Shown: one piece after another, positions 8,524-17,750 of the stretch
Layout: every line of letters begins with the position of its first letter
How positions within the stretch are numbered: the first letter of the stretch is position 1
NCBI GenBank assembly: GCA_963815505.1
Contig: CAWFGU010000019.1
Span: forward strand, 46,098-110,097
DNA length: 64,000 nucleotides
Source of the DNA: CAXBBB01 sp963815505
GTDB taxonomy: Bacteria > Bacteroidota > Rhodothermia > Rhodothermales > BA12
Direction: 5' to 3'
Notes under the pieces: model-generated
The model's input: the letters and a program-made list of their open reading frames with translations, nothing else
What the model was told of the DNA's origin: nothing
Database searches by the model: none
Made by a program: the position numbers and the translations under genes

Positions 8524-9492
8524 GTGCCCCTCGACGCGCTTCTCGCCAACCTGCTCTCGCCCGTCGTGCTGGCGTTCGTGCTCGGCGCGTTCGCGGCGCT
8601 GGTGCGGAGCGACCTCAAGCTGCCCGAGGCGCTCTACTCGGCGCTATCGATCTACCTGCTGCTCGCGATTGGGCTGAAAGGCGGAGTCGCGCTGAGTAAG
8701 ACGCCGCTGTCCGAGTTCGCGGCTCCCGCGGGGATGACGCTGTTTCTGGGTATTCTCACCCCGCTGACGGCGTACTGGGTGCTGCGCAAACTGCTGCGCA
8801 TGGACCTGGTCAACAGCGCGGCACTGGCGGCGCACTATGGGTCGGTTTCGGCGGTGACGTTCATCGCGGCGCTGGCGTTCGCGGACGCGATCGGGCAGTC
8901 GGCCGAGGGGTTTCTGCCTGCGCTGGTGGCGCTGCTCGAAGTGCCGGCCATCGTCGTTGCGCTGATGCTCGCGTTCGTCAAGGGCGACCGGGCGGGCAGC
9001 TGGCAGAAGGCGCTGCACGAAGTCGTGACGGGCAAGAGCGTGATCCTGCTCGTGGGCGGACTGGCGATCGGGTGGGTTGCCGGAGAAACGGGGTTTGCTC
9101 CGATCGCGCCGTTCTTCCAGGCCGGATTTCAGGGCGCGCTGCTGCTGTTCCTGCTCGAAATGGGTGTCGTGGCGGCGTCCCGGCTGCGCGATGTCAAGAA
9201 AGCCGGGTGGCCGTTCGTGGCCTTCGCCATCGGAATCGCCATCGTCCACGGTGCGCTGGGTGTAGCGGGCGGACTGCTGAGTGGACTTGGCCCGTCGGGT
9301 GCTGCCGTTCTGGGCGCCATGGTATCGAGCGCGTCGTACATCGCTGCTCCAGCTGCCGTGCGGATCGCGCTGCCCGAAGCGTCGCCGAGCTTGTACCTCA
9401 CGGGTGCGCTGGGGCTGACGTTTCCGTTCAACATTACGCTGGGCATTCCGCTCTACTTCTGGATGGCGTCGCATCTGGCTCCTCTGTTTTAA
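8524..9492 (+). CDS. sbtA: Sodium-dependent bicarbonate transporter SbtA
   Basis: A 322-residue integral membrane protein with about ten hydrophobic segments, starting at GTG 8524. It matches the SbtA family: an inverted repeat architecture with the signature segment NSAALAAHYGSVSAVTFIAAL and the related SYIAAPAAVRIALPEASPSL in the second half. In cyanobacteria SbtA imports bicarbonate with sodium. The assignment is supported by the sbtB-like gene 12 bases downstream. Its place in an apparent heterotroph suggests supply of bicarbonate for carboxylases; that is inference. Confidence 0.88.
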   Translation: MPLDALLANLLSPVVLAFVLGAFAALVRSDLKLPEALYSALSIYLLLAIGLKGGVALSKTPLSEFAAPAGMTLFLGILTPLTAYWVLRKLLRMDLVNSAALAAHYGSVSAVTFIAALAFADAIGQSAEGFLPALVALLEVPAIVVALMLAFVKGDRAGSWQKALHEVVTGKSVILLVGGLAIGWVAGETGFAPIAPFFQAGFQGALLLFLLEMGVVAASRLRDVKKAGWPFVAFAIGIAIVHGALGVAGGLLSGLGPSGAAVLGAMVSSASYIAAPAAVRIALPEASPSLYLTGALGLTFPFNITLGIPLYFWMASHLAPLF

Positions 9493-9504
9493 CCTGACCA
9501 ACCG

Positions 9505-9822
9505 ATGCCTACCGTTCCCGCCACGCTCGTCACCGTCGTCGCCGAGAAACTGCTCGAACGTGACCTGATCGCGGCGTTCCAGAAGCTGGGGGCCCAAGGC
9601 TACACCACGACCGACGCGCACGGTGAGGGCAGCCGGGGCATCCGGGCGAGCGCGTGGGAGGGCGCCAACGTCCGGATCGAGATGATCGTCACGCCCGACG
9701 TGGGCACTCGCATCGTCGACCACGTGGCCGACCGTTACTTCGCCCACCACGCTGTGATCGTGTGGACGCAGCAGGTCGAGGTCGTCCGCATGGGCAAGTA
9801 CCAGCCGGGCACCCGAGAATGA
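9505..9822 (+). CDS. sbtB: PII-like regulator SbtB
   Basis: A 105-residue small alpha/beta protein of the PII-like superfamily: VTVVAEKLLERDLIAAFQKL, then the T-loop area TTTDAHGEGSRGIRAS, then VRIEMIVTPDVGTRIVDHVA. SbtB trimers bind adenine nucleotides and gate SbtA. The C-terminal cysteine pair found in many cyanobacterial SbtB proteins is not present; the protein ends with QPGTRE. It is 12 bases downstream of sbtA in the same operon. Confidence 0.85.
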   Translation: MPTVPATLVTVVAEKLLERDLIAAFQKLGAQGYTTTDAHGEGSRGIRASAWEGANVRIEMIVTPDVGTRIVDHVADRYFAHHAVIVWTQQVEVVRMGKYQPGTRE

Positions 9823-9931
9823 GAAAGCCGGCTCCGGTCGACCGACGATAGGAAGCCCGAGGCCACGCGGTCGCGTGTCGAGCCTGGTTCGCCCCGTCTG
9901 GCCCGGGCGCAGGAGCGCGGCCGCGCGATGC

Positions 9932-10597
9932 TCAGCCTTCGGTTTCCCGCTCCGCTGCCAGTTGCTCCAGCGCGCGGACGAACACGTCGACAGGTTGGGC
10001 ACCGCTCAGAGCGTGCCGTCCGTTGAGGACGAAGAAGGGAACGCCGCTCACGCCCAGCCGCTGGGCTTCGGTCTGGCTGGCCGTCACGACGGCGCGGCCC
10101 TTATCCGTGGCGAGATGGGCGACGGCAGCTGCGCGGTCGAGTCCCGTCTCTCCGGCGATGTCGGCCAGAACCGACGGATCGCCGATGTGGCGGGCGTCGG
10201 AGAAGTAGGCCTCGTAGAGCGCGTGGGCGAGGGCGAACGCCGGTTCGGTCCCGGCCGTGTCCTGCGCCCACAAGATCAGCCGATGCGCATCCATCGTGTT
10301 GGGCGCGTAGGGCATCTGCTCGAAGTCGAACGTGATCCCATTCTCGGCTCCCGCCGACACGACGTGCGAGAACGCCGACTTCATCCGCTCCACGCCGCCG
10401 AACTTGCCGGGCGCAAAGTCCATCCACCGCGTGTCCGGCGGCATGTCGGGTTGCAACTGGAACGGATGCCAGCGCCGCTCGACGCGGATGCCCGTCTGCT
10501 CCATCGCCTGCTCGAGCCGCGCCTCGCCGACGTAGCACCAGGGACACGCGATGTCTGAGAACAGGTCGAGGGTTACGGTTTTTGGAGTGGTTTCCAT
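9932..10597 (-). CDS. DsbA-family oxidoreductase, FrnE type
   Basis: A 221-residue cytoplasmic thioredoxin-fold protein. The active site CPWC (C18, C21) sits after the first strand (VTLDLFSDIACPWCYVGEAR), and the cis-proline loop is GVSGVPFFVLNG near residue 180, with the helical insert typical of FrnE/2-hydroxychromene-2-carboxylate isomerase relatives between. There is no signal peptide, so it acts in the cytosol, probably as a thiol-disulfide oxidoreductase. It starts 9 bases after the next gene ends and shares an operon with it, divergent from an HxlR regulator. Confidence 0.88.
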   Translation of the reverse strand: METTPKTVTLDLFSDIACPWCYVGEARLEQAMEQTGIRVERRWHPFQLQPDMPPDTRWMDFAPGKFGGVERMKSAFSHVVSAGAENGITFDFEQMPYAPNTMDAHRLILWAQDTAGTEPAFALAHALYEAYFSDARHIGDPSVLADIAGETGLDRAAAVAHLATDKGRAVVTASQTEAQRLGVSGVPFFVLNGRHALSGAQPVDVFVRALEQLAAERETEG

Positions 10598-10606
10598 GAG
10601 GGCAAA

Positions 10607-11254
10607 TTATTTGGCTTCGTTTTCTGCTGGAGCGATGTGCGGCGACTCTCGAATGAACGCGTGGTCCTCGACGCAGTGCAGCATGAAGTGCGCCACGTCG
10701 GCGCGGCTGACCGAGACCATGCCGAGTTTGAGATATCCTGCCGTGTAGTGGCCGGTCAGCGCGTCCTCGGTCAAACGCGGACCACGGACGTTGGTCCACT
10801 CCATGCCCGATTGGGTGAGCAGTTCAGCCTGGCGCTCGGAGTCCTTGAGCAGCTTACCGGCGACTACGCGCATGATGCCCCTCACGATCTTGGAGGGCAG
10901 GAAGGGCGGGTCCTTGGGCGAAGCAACGCCGCCGCCGGTCAGGTTGACGATCCGCGTGACGCCCGAGGCCTTCATTGCGTCGAGAATGTGCCGGGTGCCG
11001 ACGGTCAGCACGTCGTCCGGTGCTCCTTTGGCGTGGCCCAAGACGACGAAGACGGCGTCGGTTTCGGACGTGACGGCGCGAGCGACGGCAGCCGCATCGG
11101 TGATGTCGCCCTGAACGACGGTCAGGTTGGGGTTCTGGATCGTGAGTTTGGCGGGGGAGCGGACGAACGCGGTGACGTGATGGCCCGCGCCTAGTGCTTG
11201 CTGGACGAGGGGCTGGCCGGTGCGGCCCGAGGCGCCGAAAATGGTGACGTTCAT
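10607..11254 (-). CDS. NAD(P)-binding reductase/epimerase-like protein (atypical SDR)
   Basis: A 215-residue single Rossmann-fold protein. The dinucleotide motif is TIFGASGRTGQP (GxxGxxG, residues 7-13), followed by GDITDAAAVARAV and a YxxxK-less core typical of NmrA/NAD(P)H-binding atypical SDRs. Substrate unknown. The protein is first in a two-gene unit with the FrnE-like gene and faces the HxlR gene, an arrangement often seen for quinone or electrophile detoxification genes; that role is inference. Confidence 0.85.
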   Translation of the reverse strand: MNVTIFGASGRTGQPLVQQALGAGHHVTAFVRSPAKLTIQNPNLTVVQGDITDAAAVARAVTSETDAVFVVLGHAKGAPDDVLTVGTRHILDAMKASGVTRIVNLTGGGVASPKDPPFLPSKIVRGIMRVVAGKLLKDSERQAELLTQSGMEWTNVRGPRLTEDALTGHYTAGYLKLGMVSVSRADVAHFMLHCVEDHAFIRESPHIAPAENEAK

Positions 11255-11308
11255 GGCAGTTGGATCGTGTGGAAGAGAGAAGATATCTTGTTACACGCCC
11301 AATCGCAG

Positions 11309-11316
11309 GTACGTAC
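11309..11316. promoter_or_regulatory. Candidate operator palindrome in the HxlR divergent promoter
   Basis: GTACGTAC, a perfect 8-base dyad, lies in the 94-base gap between the divergent reductase and HxlR genes. HxlR-family proteins bind short dyads and often autoregulate. The site is short, so it could be chance. Confidence 0.25.
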
Positions 11317-11348
11317 TTTTCAGTCAGCTACCATCGATTTAGTTAGAA

Positions 11349-11699
11349 ATGGATATCAGGACTTTAGTAGACATTGAAGATCCCGTGGATCGCACCATGT
11401 GTCCCGTCACCCGTCTGATCGGTGTCATCGGTGGCAGGTGGAAGATCCTGCTGCTCTGGCAACTAGGAGACGGCTCGCAGCGCTACGGCCAACTCCGTCG
11501 CCGCATCGACGGCATATCCGAACGCATGCTCGTGCAGCAGCTCCGAGCGCTCGAAGCCGACGGTATGGTGTCGCGTACGCAATACCCCGAGGTCCCGCCG
11601 CGCGTCGAGTACGCACTCACCGAGCGCGGCCGCTCGTTCATGCCGCTGCTGCGCGACCTCGCCGATTGGAGCGTTGCCCACCTCGCGGCTGACGAGTGA
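11349..11699 (+). CDS. HxlR-family transcriptional regulator
   Basis: A 116-residue winged-helix protein of the HxlR family. Visible: CPVTRLIGVIGGRWKILLLW (N-terminal helix with conserved Cys18 and the GGKW-like motif), then RYGQLRRRIDGISERMLVQQ (recognition helix), then the wing with RTQYPEVPPRVEYALTERG. Cys18 is the position that senses electrophiles or oxidants in characterised members. It is divergently transcribed from the reductase/FrnE pair, its most likely target. Confidence 0.92.
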   Translation: MDIRTLVDIEDPVDRTMCPVTRLIGVIGGRWKILLLWQLGDGSQRYGQLRRRIDGISERMLVQQLRALEADGMVSRTQYPEVPPRVEYALTERGRSFMPLLRDLADWSVAHLAADE

Positions 11700-11751
11700 A
11701 GGTGTAGGCAAGGTGCTTGCTCGCGGCGCGCCATCGGGCGTACCCTTCGGC

Positions 11752-12901
11752 ATGCGCCTGTTGCTCCTCGCCCTACTCGTTCTGCTCACCGGTTGCCGCT
11801 CTGAGCCGACCGTCTCTGCTTCCCGATTTGCCGCCACGTCCTCTGGCACATGCGGCTGGATTTCGGCTGCTGACGGGGCCCGGCTACGATGTGGCCGAGA
11901 TCACCGGCGCATGGCCCGGCATGGCCGATACGGTGCGCTACGCCCTGGTCCCGCGTGGGGCAGCGGACAGCGTCAGGTCCGCCGTCCCCGACGGCATGAC
12001 GACGATCCAGACGCCGGTCGCGTCGATGGCTGTGCTTTCGACGACGTTCTTGGGACTGATCGACCGCGCCGGAGCGTCGGGCGCCGTGGGTTCGGTCTCG
12101 GGCGGCGACTGGATCAACACGCCTGCGATCCGCGCTGGTTTGGACGACGGGCGGATCATCGACTTCGGCGTAGGCGACACCGTCGATCCCGAAGCGATCA
12201 TCGCCGCCGCTCCCGACGTGGTGCTGATGGGCGCCGTCAGCGGTCCCGGCGAGACCGCGCGGCTGCTCACGTCTGCGGGCATCCCTGTCCTGTTCGTCGG
12301 CGATTGGACCGAAACGACGCCGCTGGGCCGGATGGAGTGGATCGTGTTGATGGGCGCGTTGGTCGGCCGAGAGGCTGAGGCGCGCGCCTACGCCGACAGC
12401 GTCGCTGACCGGTACGAACGCTTTCGACTAGGGCAAGCGCGGCAGACGCAGCGCACTCAGATCATCAGCGGCTCGGCGTGGCAGGGGACGTGGCACGTGC
12501 CGGGGGGCCAGAGCTACCTCGCCGCCTTCATCCGCGACGCCGGAGGCAGCTATCCGTGGATGGACACCGAGCAGTCCGGATCGCTCGCGCTCGACCTCGA
12601 GACCGTCCTGGCCCAGGCCGCCGACGCGCGCGTCTGGATCGCGCCGGGAGCCGTCGCCTCGCTGCGCCAAATCCGACAGGCCGACGAGCGCTACCTCGCG
12701 TTTCACGCCGTCCAGTCGGGCCGAGTGTTCAACTACGACGCGCGGATGAGCCAGGGCGGAGGGTTCGACTTCTTCGAAACCGCTGTCGCCGAACCCGACA
12801 TCGTGCTGGCCGATCTGATCAAAGCGTTCTACACCGGTAGCCTGCCCGATCACCAGATGACGTACTTCCGTCGTCTTCCGGCGCGCGTGGGTGATCAGTG
12901 A
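11752..12901 (+). CDS. FecB/BtuF-type substrate-binding lipoprotein (one frame break)
   Basis: Periplasmic-binding component of a metal-chelate or cobalamin ABC importer. It starts at ATG 11752 with a lipoprotein signal (MRLLLLALLVLLTGC, lipobox LTGC, Cys15), then the frame changes between about 11820 and 11850. The second frame continues with RPLAHAAGFRLLTGPGYD and the family core: VASMAVLSTTFLGLIDRAGA, DPEAIIAAAPDVVLMGAV, PGGQSYLAAFIRDAGGSYPW and DFFETAVAEPDIVLADLIKA. One inserted or missing base explains the break. The frame alone would give a start at 11717 with an unlike, Cys/Pro-rich N-terminus. Confidence 0.85.
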
Positions 12902-13223
12902 TGGCCTCCCCAACGGTCGTTTCGAGTTCGACCCGGCGAGAATCCGCTCGTCAGATGCAACGTGAACGGGCGAAGCGGCGTCGCGTGCGAGAGCGGGAAA
13001 GGCACTTCTCATGCCGTCAGCCTGAGCTATTGCCTCACCCACTCTGTAAAGAGCCGATGCTAACGTCCACTGCATCGTCGTCCGCGCGAGGGCAGGGACC
13101 CGCAATTGCTTCTCATGCTCGGGCAGAGCGCGTTGAACTAGCAGTCGCAGGGGTTGTAGACTTCCGCCTACGCGGGAACGACGGCGAAAGAAGGCGGTCG
13201 CCTACCTTTCTGGGACTGGCGCT
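12902..13223 (+). other. Gap inside the importer cluster
   Basis: About 320 bases between the binding-protein and permease genes, unusually long for such a cluster. A 109-residue frame spans it but has no family features and is rich in Arg and Ser, so I do not call it. It contains the repeat at 13150-13183. I see no cobalamin riboswitch core. Confidence 0.5.
13150..13183. repeat. Dispersed repeat with a TTCCGCCTACGCGGGAA core
   Basis: The core pairs TTCCGC with GCGGGAA around CTAC. It resembles the ATTCCCGC-GCGGGAAT intergenic repeats common in many bacterial genomes. Only one copy is clear in this window. Confidence 0.4.
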
Positions 13224-14231
13224 ATGACACGTTTCGTCCGCTGGATGGCCGCGGCGATCGTCACGTGCGCTGGGCTGATCGTGCTGAGTCTGACGCTCGG
13301 CTCGTCCGATGTAGGCTTCGCCGATCTCTGGGCGATGGTGACCGGCGGCGAAGTACGTCCCATCGCGCGCGTGATCGTGCTCGACCATCGCCTTCCCCGT
13401 ACCCTGGCCGGGCTCCTCGCGGGCGGCGCGTTGGGCGTAGCGGGCTTGCAGATGCAGACGATCTTCCGCAACCCGCTGGCCGGTCCGTACGTGCTCGGCG
13501 TGAGCGCCGGGGCGAGCCTGGGCGTCGCCGCCGTGACGCTGGGCGGCGCGGCGTGGGGAGTGGCGATGGGGCCGTGGACGCTGGCTCTCGCGGCCCTTGC
13601 AGGAGCCGCCGGCGTGCTGCTGCTCGTGCTGCTCGTCGCCGCGCGTGTAGACGACAGCGTGACTGTCCTGATCGTCGGGCTGATGGTGGCGGCGTTCGCG
13701 AGCGCGGCGGTCTCGATCCTGCAATACTTCGCCACGTCGGAGCAGCTGCAAGCGTTCGTGTTTTGGACGTTCGGCAGCCTATCGATCGCGGGCGACAAAC
13801 TCGGCGTCCTGGCGCTGCTGGTCGGGCTGGGCGTTGCGGTCGGGTTGGTGCTCGTCAAGCCGCTCAACGCGTGGCTGCTGGGCGAGCGCTACGCCGAAAC
13901 CATGGGAGTGCCGGTCGTGGGCGTCCGCTGGGCCGCGTTTGCGTCGACGAGTCTGCTGGCCGGAGGCGTGACGGCCTTCTGCGGACCGATCGCATTCGTC
14001 GGGCTGGCCGTTCCACACATCGCTCGGGCGTTGACGGGTTCGGCGGACCATCGCGTCTTGCTGCCCGCTTGCCTGTTCATCGGCGGGACGCTGCTGGTGG
14101 CGTGCGATCTAGCGGCGCGCCTGCCCGGAAGTCCGCTCCAGCTGCCGATCAACGCGGTCACGTCGCTCGTCGGCGCTCCGTTCGTGATCGTGATCTTGAT
14201 GCGTGGGCGGCGGATGGCGCGGTTCTTCTAA
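13224..14231 (+). CDS. FecCD/BtuC-type ABC transporter permease
   Basis: A 335-residue permease with about ten transmembrane helices. The family signature is visible: HRLPRTLAGLLAGGALGVAG followed by LQMQTIFRNPLAGPYVLGVS, GASLGVAAVTLGG, and later FCGPIAFVGLAVPHIARALT with HRVLLPACLFIGGTLLVACD. It forms the channel of an iron-siderophore, haem or cobalamin importer with the binding protein upstream and the ATPase 10 bases downstream. Confidence 0.93.
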   Translation: MTRFVRWMAAAIVTCAGLIVLSLTLGSSDVGFADLWAMVTGGEVRPIARVIVLDHRLPRTLAGLLAGGALGVAGLQMQTIFRNPLAGPYVLGVSAGASLGVAAVTLGGAAWGVAMGPWTLALAALAGAAGVLLLVLLVAARVDDSVTVLIVGLMVAAFASAAVSILQYFATSEQLQAFVFWTFGSLSIAGDKLGVLALLVGLGVAVGLVLVKPLNAWLLGERYAETMGVPVVGVRWAAFASTSLLAGGVTAFCGPIAFVGLAVPHIARALTGSADHRVLLPACLFIGGTLLVACDLAARLPGSPLQLPINAVTSLVGAPFVIVILMRGRRMARFF

Positions 14232-14241
14232 CTTCCGTCCC

Positions 14242-15207
14242 ATGCTCCTCTCGACCTCCGCTCTCACCACGCACGACCTGCGCGTCGGCTATGGATCTAC
14301 GGCTATCGCCGTCGTGGGCGATGCAGCGTTGGAGCCGGGAACACTGACTATACTCTTGGGGCGCAACGGCTCAGGCAAGACGACGACACTGCGGACCGTC
14401 GCCGGACTGCTCGATCCTATCGGTGGCAGTGTGCGGGTGGGCGATGATGCGTTGCACGACCTGACGGCGCGCGAGCGGGCGCGACGGCTGGCGCTGGTGC
14501 TGGCCGATCGGACGACGGCGGGCGGATTGACGGCGCGTGAAGTGGTTGCGCTGGGACGCTACCCGCATACCTCTCTGACGGGGCGGCTTTCGGATGCCGA
14601 CCGCGACGCCGTGTCACGCGCGCTCGGACGAACCGGAGCGTCGGAATACGCCTCTCGTCCGATAGGAGAGTTGAGCAGCGGCGAGCAGCAACGCGTCTTC
14701 GTCGCCCGCGCGCTGGCTCAGGACGGAGCGGTCGTCCTGCTCGACGAACCGACGGCCCACTTGGACGCGCCGGGCAGATCCGCCGTCTTTGCCTTGCTCC
14801 GCGACTTGGCGAGAACCGAAGGTCGCGCTCTTCTCGCCGCAACACACGAACTCGGCGCCGCGCTGGCGTCGGCCGATCAGGTGTGGGCACTCGTTCCGCA
14901 GGCCAGCGGCCCCGCCACACTTCACGCCGGACTACCCGAAGCGCTTGGCCTATCGGGTGTGCTGGAGCGCGCGTTCGACACAGCCGTCGGTTATCGGCCG
15001 GAATCGGAGCAAACTGGCGCGGGCGTCACGGTCGACGCCCAGGGAGCGGATCGGTTCTGGGCCGAGCATCTGGCTCGGCGGTTGGGGTTTGGGCTGGTCG
15101 AGGGCGGAATCCTCGTCTCTCGAACGGCCAACGGGTGGCAGGTGGCAGGGGAGAAGGTGGCGGACTTGGATGATGTGGCTGAGCGGTTGAGGCAAAAAAA
15201 AACCTGA
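14242..15207 (+). CDS. FecE/BtuD-type ABC transporter ATP-binding protein
   Basis: A 321-residue ATPase of the metal-chelate/cobalamin importer. Walker A is LGRNGSGKTTT (residues 40-49), the signature is LSSGEQQRVFVARALAQD, Walker B is AVVLLDEPTAHLD and the switch His is in ATHEL. After the usual core of about 250 residues there is an extra tail (LARRLGFGLVEGGILVSRTA) with an unassigned role. ATG 14242 is preferred to the upstream frame start at 14203, which overlaps the permease. The last codons and stop lie inside the hairpin at 15200-15232. Confidence 0.92.
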   Translation: MLLSTSALTTHDLRVGYGSTAIAVVGDAALEPGTLTILLGRNGSGKTTTLRTVAGLLDPIGGSVRVGDDALHDLTARERARRLALVLADRTTAGGLTAREVVALGRYPHTSLTGRLSDADRDAVSRALGRTGASEYASRPIGELSSGEQQRVFVARALAQDGAVVLLDEPTAHLDAPGRSAVFALLRDLARTEGRALLAATHELGAALASADQVWALVPQASGPATLHAGLPEALGLSGVLERAFDTAVGYRPESEQTGAGVTVDAQGADRFWAEHLARRLGFGLVEGGILVSRTANGWQVAGEKVADLDDVAERLRQKKT

Positions 15208-15232
15208 CAAGTCTCGACGACCTGTCAGGTTT
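15200..15232. terminator. Bidirectional palindromic terminator between convergent genes
   Basis: Arms AAACCTGACAAGTC and GACCTGTCAGGTTT with a 5-base loop and one mismatch (a G-U wobble when read on the minus strand). It is preceded by nine A residues, so the minus-strand transcript of the TonB receptor gets a U run. The plus-strand ATPase gene stops inside the left arm. Confidence 0.85.
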
Positions 15233-15260
15233 GGCTGTGATCCGCGGATCGCTGCTGGCT

Positions 15261-17750
15261 TTAGAACATGCCGCCTTCGTCGCCGCCGCCGCCGCGCTCT
15301 TCGCCGCCTCTGCGCTGGCGGCGCTGGTTGCTCTGGTCGCCAAACGCGTAGATCAGCGCGAGCGACAGGTTGCGTCCCTGCCAGCGGCGGTTGGCCTCCT
15401 GACGGTACAGGCCTTCCTCGCCGATGTTGAACGAGAAGCCCGACGAGTCGAACACGTCGTTCAGGTTGAGCGAAAGGCTCAGCTTGTTGTCCATGAAGCG
15501 CTGGCGGACGCTCAGGTTGCTCAGCGAGAAGCTGCTGATGCGACCGAACTCGGTGTCGTACGGCGCGCGGTAGAAGCCGAACGCCTGGATGTCGGTGCCC
15601 GGGCGAACGGGCAGGTTGAGGCTCATCCGGCCGCCCCACGTGAACGCATCGGCGCCGGTCTGCTGGCCGTCGACCGAGCCGTCCGACACCTGGCGGTTGC
15701 CGTTGAGCGAGAGCAGCACGTTGCCTCGGCCGAGCACGCGCAGCGTCGAGACGACTTCGAGGCCGTAGCTCTCCTCGGTGTCCAAGTTGACGAACGTCAG
15801 CGTGCGCACATTGGTGACCGGGTCGAAGTCGACGCTGCGGCGGATGATGCCGGTCGTGTAGCGGTAGAACGGTGTCAGGCTCAGCGATCCCTTATTCGAG
15901 AAGGCCGAGTAACCCAGTTCGTACGCGTTGGTGAACTCGGGGTCGAGTTCGGGATTGCCGACGCGGATGTTGAGCGGATCGCTGAGCGAGGGGAACGGGT
16001 TGAGCTGGCGTCCGCGCGGGCGGTTGATGCGGCGGCTGAAACTGGCCTTGAACTGCTGCCCGTCGTTGGGGGCAAACGTGAGAAACGCGCTGGGGAAGAA
16101 GTTGAAGCGATCCACATTGGCGTCGCGGTCCTGACCGCCCTGCGCGAACGTGAAGTCCTGCCCCTGGTACTCGGCGCGCACGCCGCCCTGAGCGGCCCAC
16201 TGGCCCATCGTCCGGCCGTAGATCAGATAACCGGCGTGGACCTGGTCGGTAAGGTCGAACGAGTCGATGCGGCGGAAACTGGTGTCGAGCGAGTCCAGCG
16301 TCGAGGACTCGTCGGAGATCTCCAGCTTGCCCTGGTAGCCCAACTCGAACTTGGCGTCGTCGCCTGCCGGGCGCGTCCAGTCGATGCGCAACTCGCCCTC
16401 TTGCTCGAACTCGTCCTCGGTCTGCTGAAACGGACCGTCCGACGGGAAGCCGACCGATCCGGACGGCGCGATGCGAAAGCGCTCGGTCTCGTCGCCGCTC
16501 GACACGTCGTAGCTCAGTTCGGTGCGCAACTCGTCGCGGCCCGATTCGACGACGTAGTCGTAGCCGACGCGGGCGTCCAGGCTCAGGCCATCGCCTTCTT
16601 CGTCCTGGACTCGGTTGTACTGCTCGAACATCGTCTGCGAGCCGCCGAACTGTCCCAGGCTCGTCGCTTCGATATCTTCGTCTTCATTGGAGCGGACGCT
16701 GAGCACGAGTGCGCTGGAAAGCGTACCCTTGGGCGAAAGCTTGTAGTCTACGTTGGTGCTGACGAGGTGCGAGAAGCCGCCGCGGTCTCCTTCGCTGATC
16801 TGGTTGAGGACGGTGGGGACGCCGTAGATCTGGCTATTGCCGAACGTTTCGCGCAGGCTCGATCCGCTCGACGGACGGCTGTCCAGGCGGAGGCCGTAGT
16901 TGGCCGTCGCGTTCCACTTGCCCTTGCCATAGTTGATGCTGGCTCCCGCGTTGGCGTCGCCCTGCGTGCCGCCGCCTGCCGAGAGGCTGCCGCTGATGCC
17001 CAACTCGGCGTCCTGCTTGAGCACGATGTTGATGATGCCGCTCATGCCGTCCGGCTCATAGCGCGCCGACGGGTTGGGGATGACTTCGATGCGTTCGATC
17101 TGACCGGCAGGAAGCTGCTGCAGGAACACGCCCAAAAACGCGCCGCTGACCGGAGCCGGGCGCCCGTTGATCTGAATTGCGACGTTGGCATTTCCTCTCA
17201 AGCTGATGCCGCCGTCCTGATCGACTTCGACCGAGGGGATCTGCTGCAACAGGTCCGTCGCCGTGCCCACCTGGCCGACGATCTGATCCGCCGTGTTGTA
17301 GCTCGTCCGGTCGATGCCGACTTCGACGAACGCGCGCTCGGCCTCGACCGTCGCTCCGTCGAGCAGGACCGCGCCCTCGGCCATCTCGACGCGTCCTAGA
17401 TCGACGGACATGTTGCCTCGGCTGATCTCGGGGAAGAAGGTCTGCGAGTCGAACCCGATGAACGAAACGCGGACGCGGTACGTGCCCGGACGGACGCGCT
17501 CCAGAGTGAACGCCCCGTCGTCTTCGGTGATGGTGCCCGTCAGAAACGTCGTGTCCGCTCCGGCTATCGAGTACAGCGCGACCGATGCCGCCGGAATCGT
17601 GGCTCCGTTGGCCGCTTCGACGACGACGCCCGAGATCGTGCCGCCTTGCACACCGCCGGGAGGTCCACCGCCGTTGGGGCGCTGTGCTTGGGCCGTCATC
17701 GGTAATGCCAGAAGGCCTAGAAGCGCGAGCGCGCGGAAAACTGAGGACAT
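15261..17750 (-). CDS. TonB-dependent outer-membrane receptor
   Basis: An 829-residue receptor. ATG 17750 opens a signal peptide (MSSVFRALALLGLLALPMTA then QAQ). Next come a carboxypeptidase-regulatory-like domain (about 37-120: TISGVVVEAANGATIPAASV), a plug domain (about 125-240: DLLQQIPSVEVDQDGGISLR and IERIEVIPNPSARYEPDGMS, then GIINIVLKQ) and a 22-strand-type barrel ending in Phe after a Gly/Glu-rich tail. It belongs to the Bacteroidota outer-membrane beta-barrel group. It is convergent with the ABC importer, so it may feed it, but they are not one operon; the ligand is unknown. Confidence 0.92.
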   Translation of the reverse strand: MSSVFRALALLGLLALPMTAQAQRPNGGGPPGGVQGGTISGVVVEAANGATIPAASVALYSIAGADTTFLTGTITEDDGAFTLERVRPGTYRVRVSFIGFDSQTFFPEISRGNMSVDLGRVEMAEGAVLLDGATVEAERAFVEVGIDRTSYNTADQIVGQVGTATDLLQQIPSVEVDQDGGISLRGNANVAIQINGRPAPVSGAFLGVFLQQLPAGQIERIEVIPNPSARYEPDGMSGIINIVLKQDAELGISGSLSAGGGTQGDANAGASINYGKGKWNATANYGLRLDSRPSSGSSLRETFGNSQIYGVPTVLNQISEGDRGGFSHLVSTNVDYKLSPKGTLSSALVLSVRSNEDEDIEATSLGQFGGSQTMFEQYNRVQDEEGDGLSLDARVGYDYVVESGRDELRTELSYDVSSGDETERFRIAPSGSVGFPSDGPFQQTEDEFEQEGELRIDWTRPAGDDAKFELGYQGKLEISDESSTLDSLDTSFRRIDSFDLTDQVHAGYLIYGRTMGQWAAQGGVRAEYQGQDFTFAQGGQDRDANVDRFNFFPSAFLTFAPNDGQQFKASFSRRINRPRGRQLNPFPSLSDPLNIRVGNPELDPEFTNAYELGYSAFSNKGSLSLTPFYRYTTGIIRRSVDFDPVTNVRTLTFVNLDTEESYGLEVVSTLRVLGRGNVLLSLNGNRQVSDGSVDGQQTGADAFTWGGRMSLNLPVRPGTDIQAFGFYRAPYDTEFGRISSFSLSNLSVRQRFMDNKLSLSLNLNDVFDSSGFSFNIGEEGLYRQEANRRWQGRNLSLALIYAFGDQSNQRRQRRGGEERGGGGDEGGMF

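Noticed and set aside
12902..13223. Possible cobalamin riboswitch before the permease gene
   Set aside because: I could not find the conserved B12-box core or a consistent fold; a covariance search would be needed.
15231..17399. 722-residue plus-strand frame opposite the TonB receptor
   Set aside because: Low-complexity Val/Ala/Arg shadow caused by GC-rich codon use; the minus-strand receptor is unmistakable.
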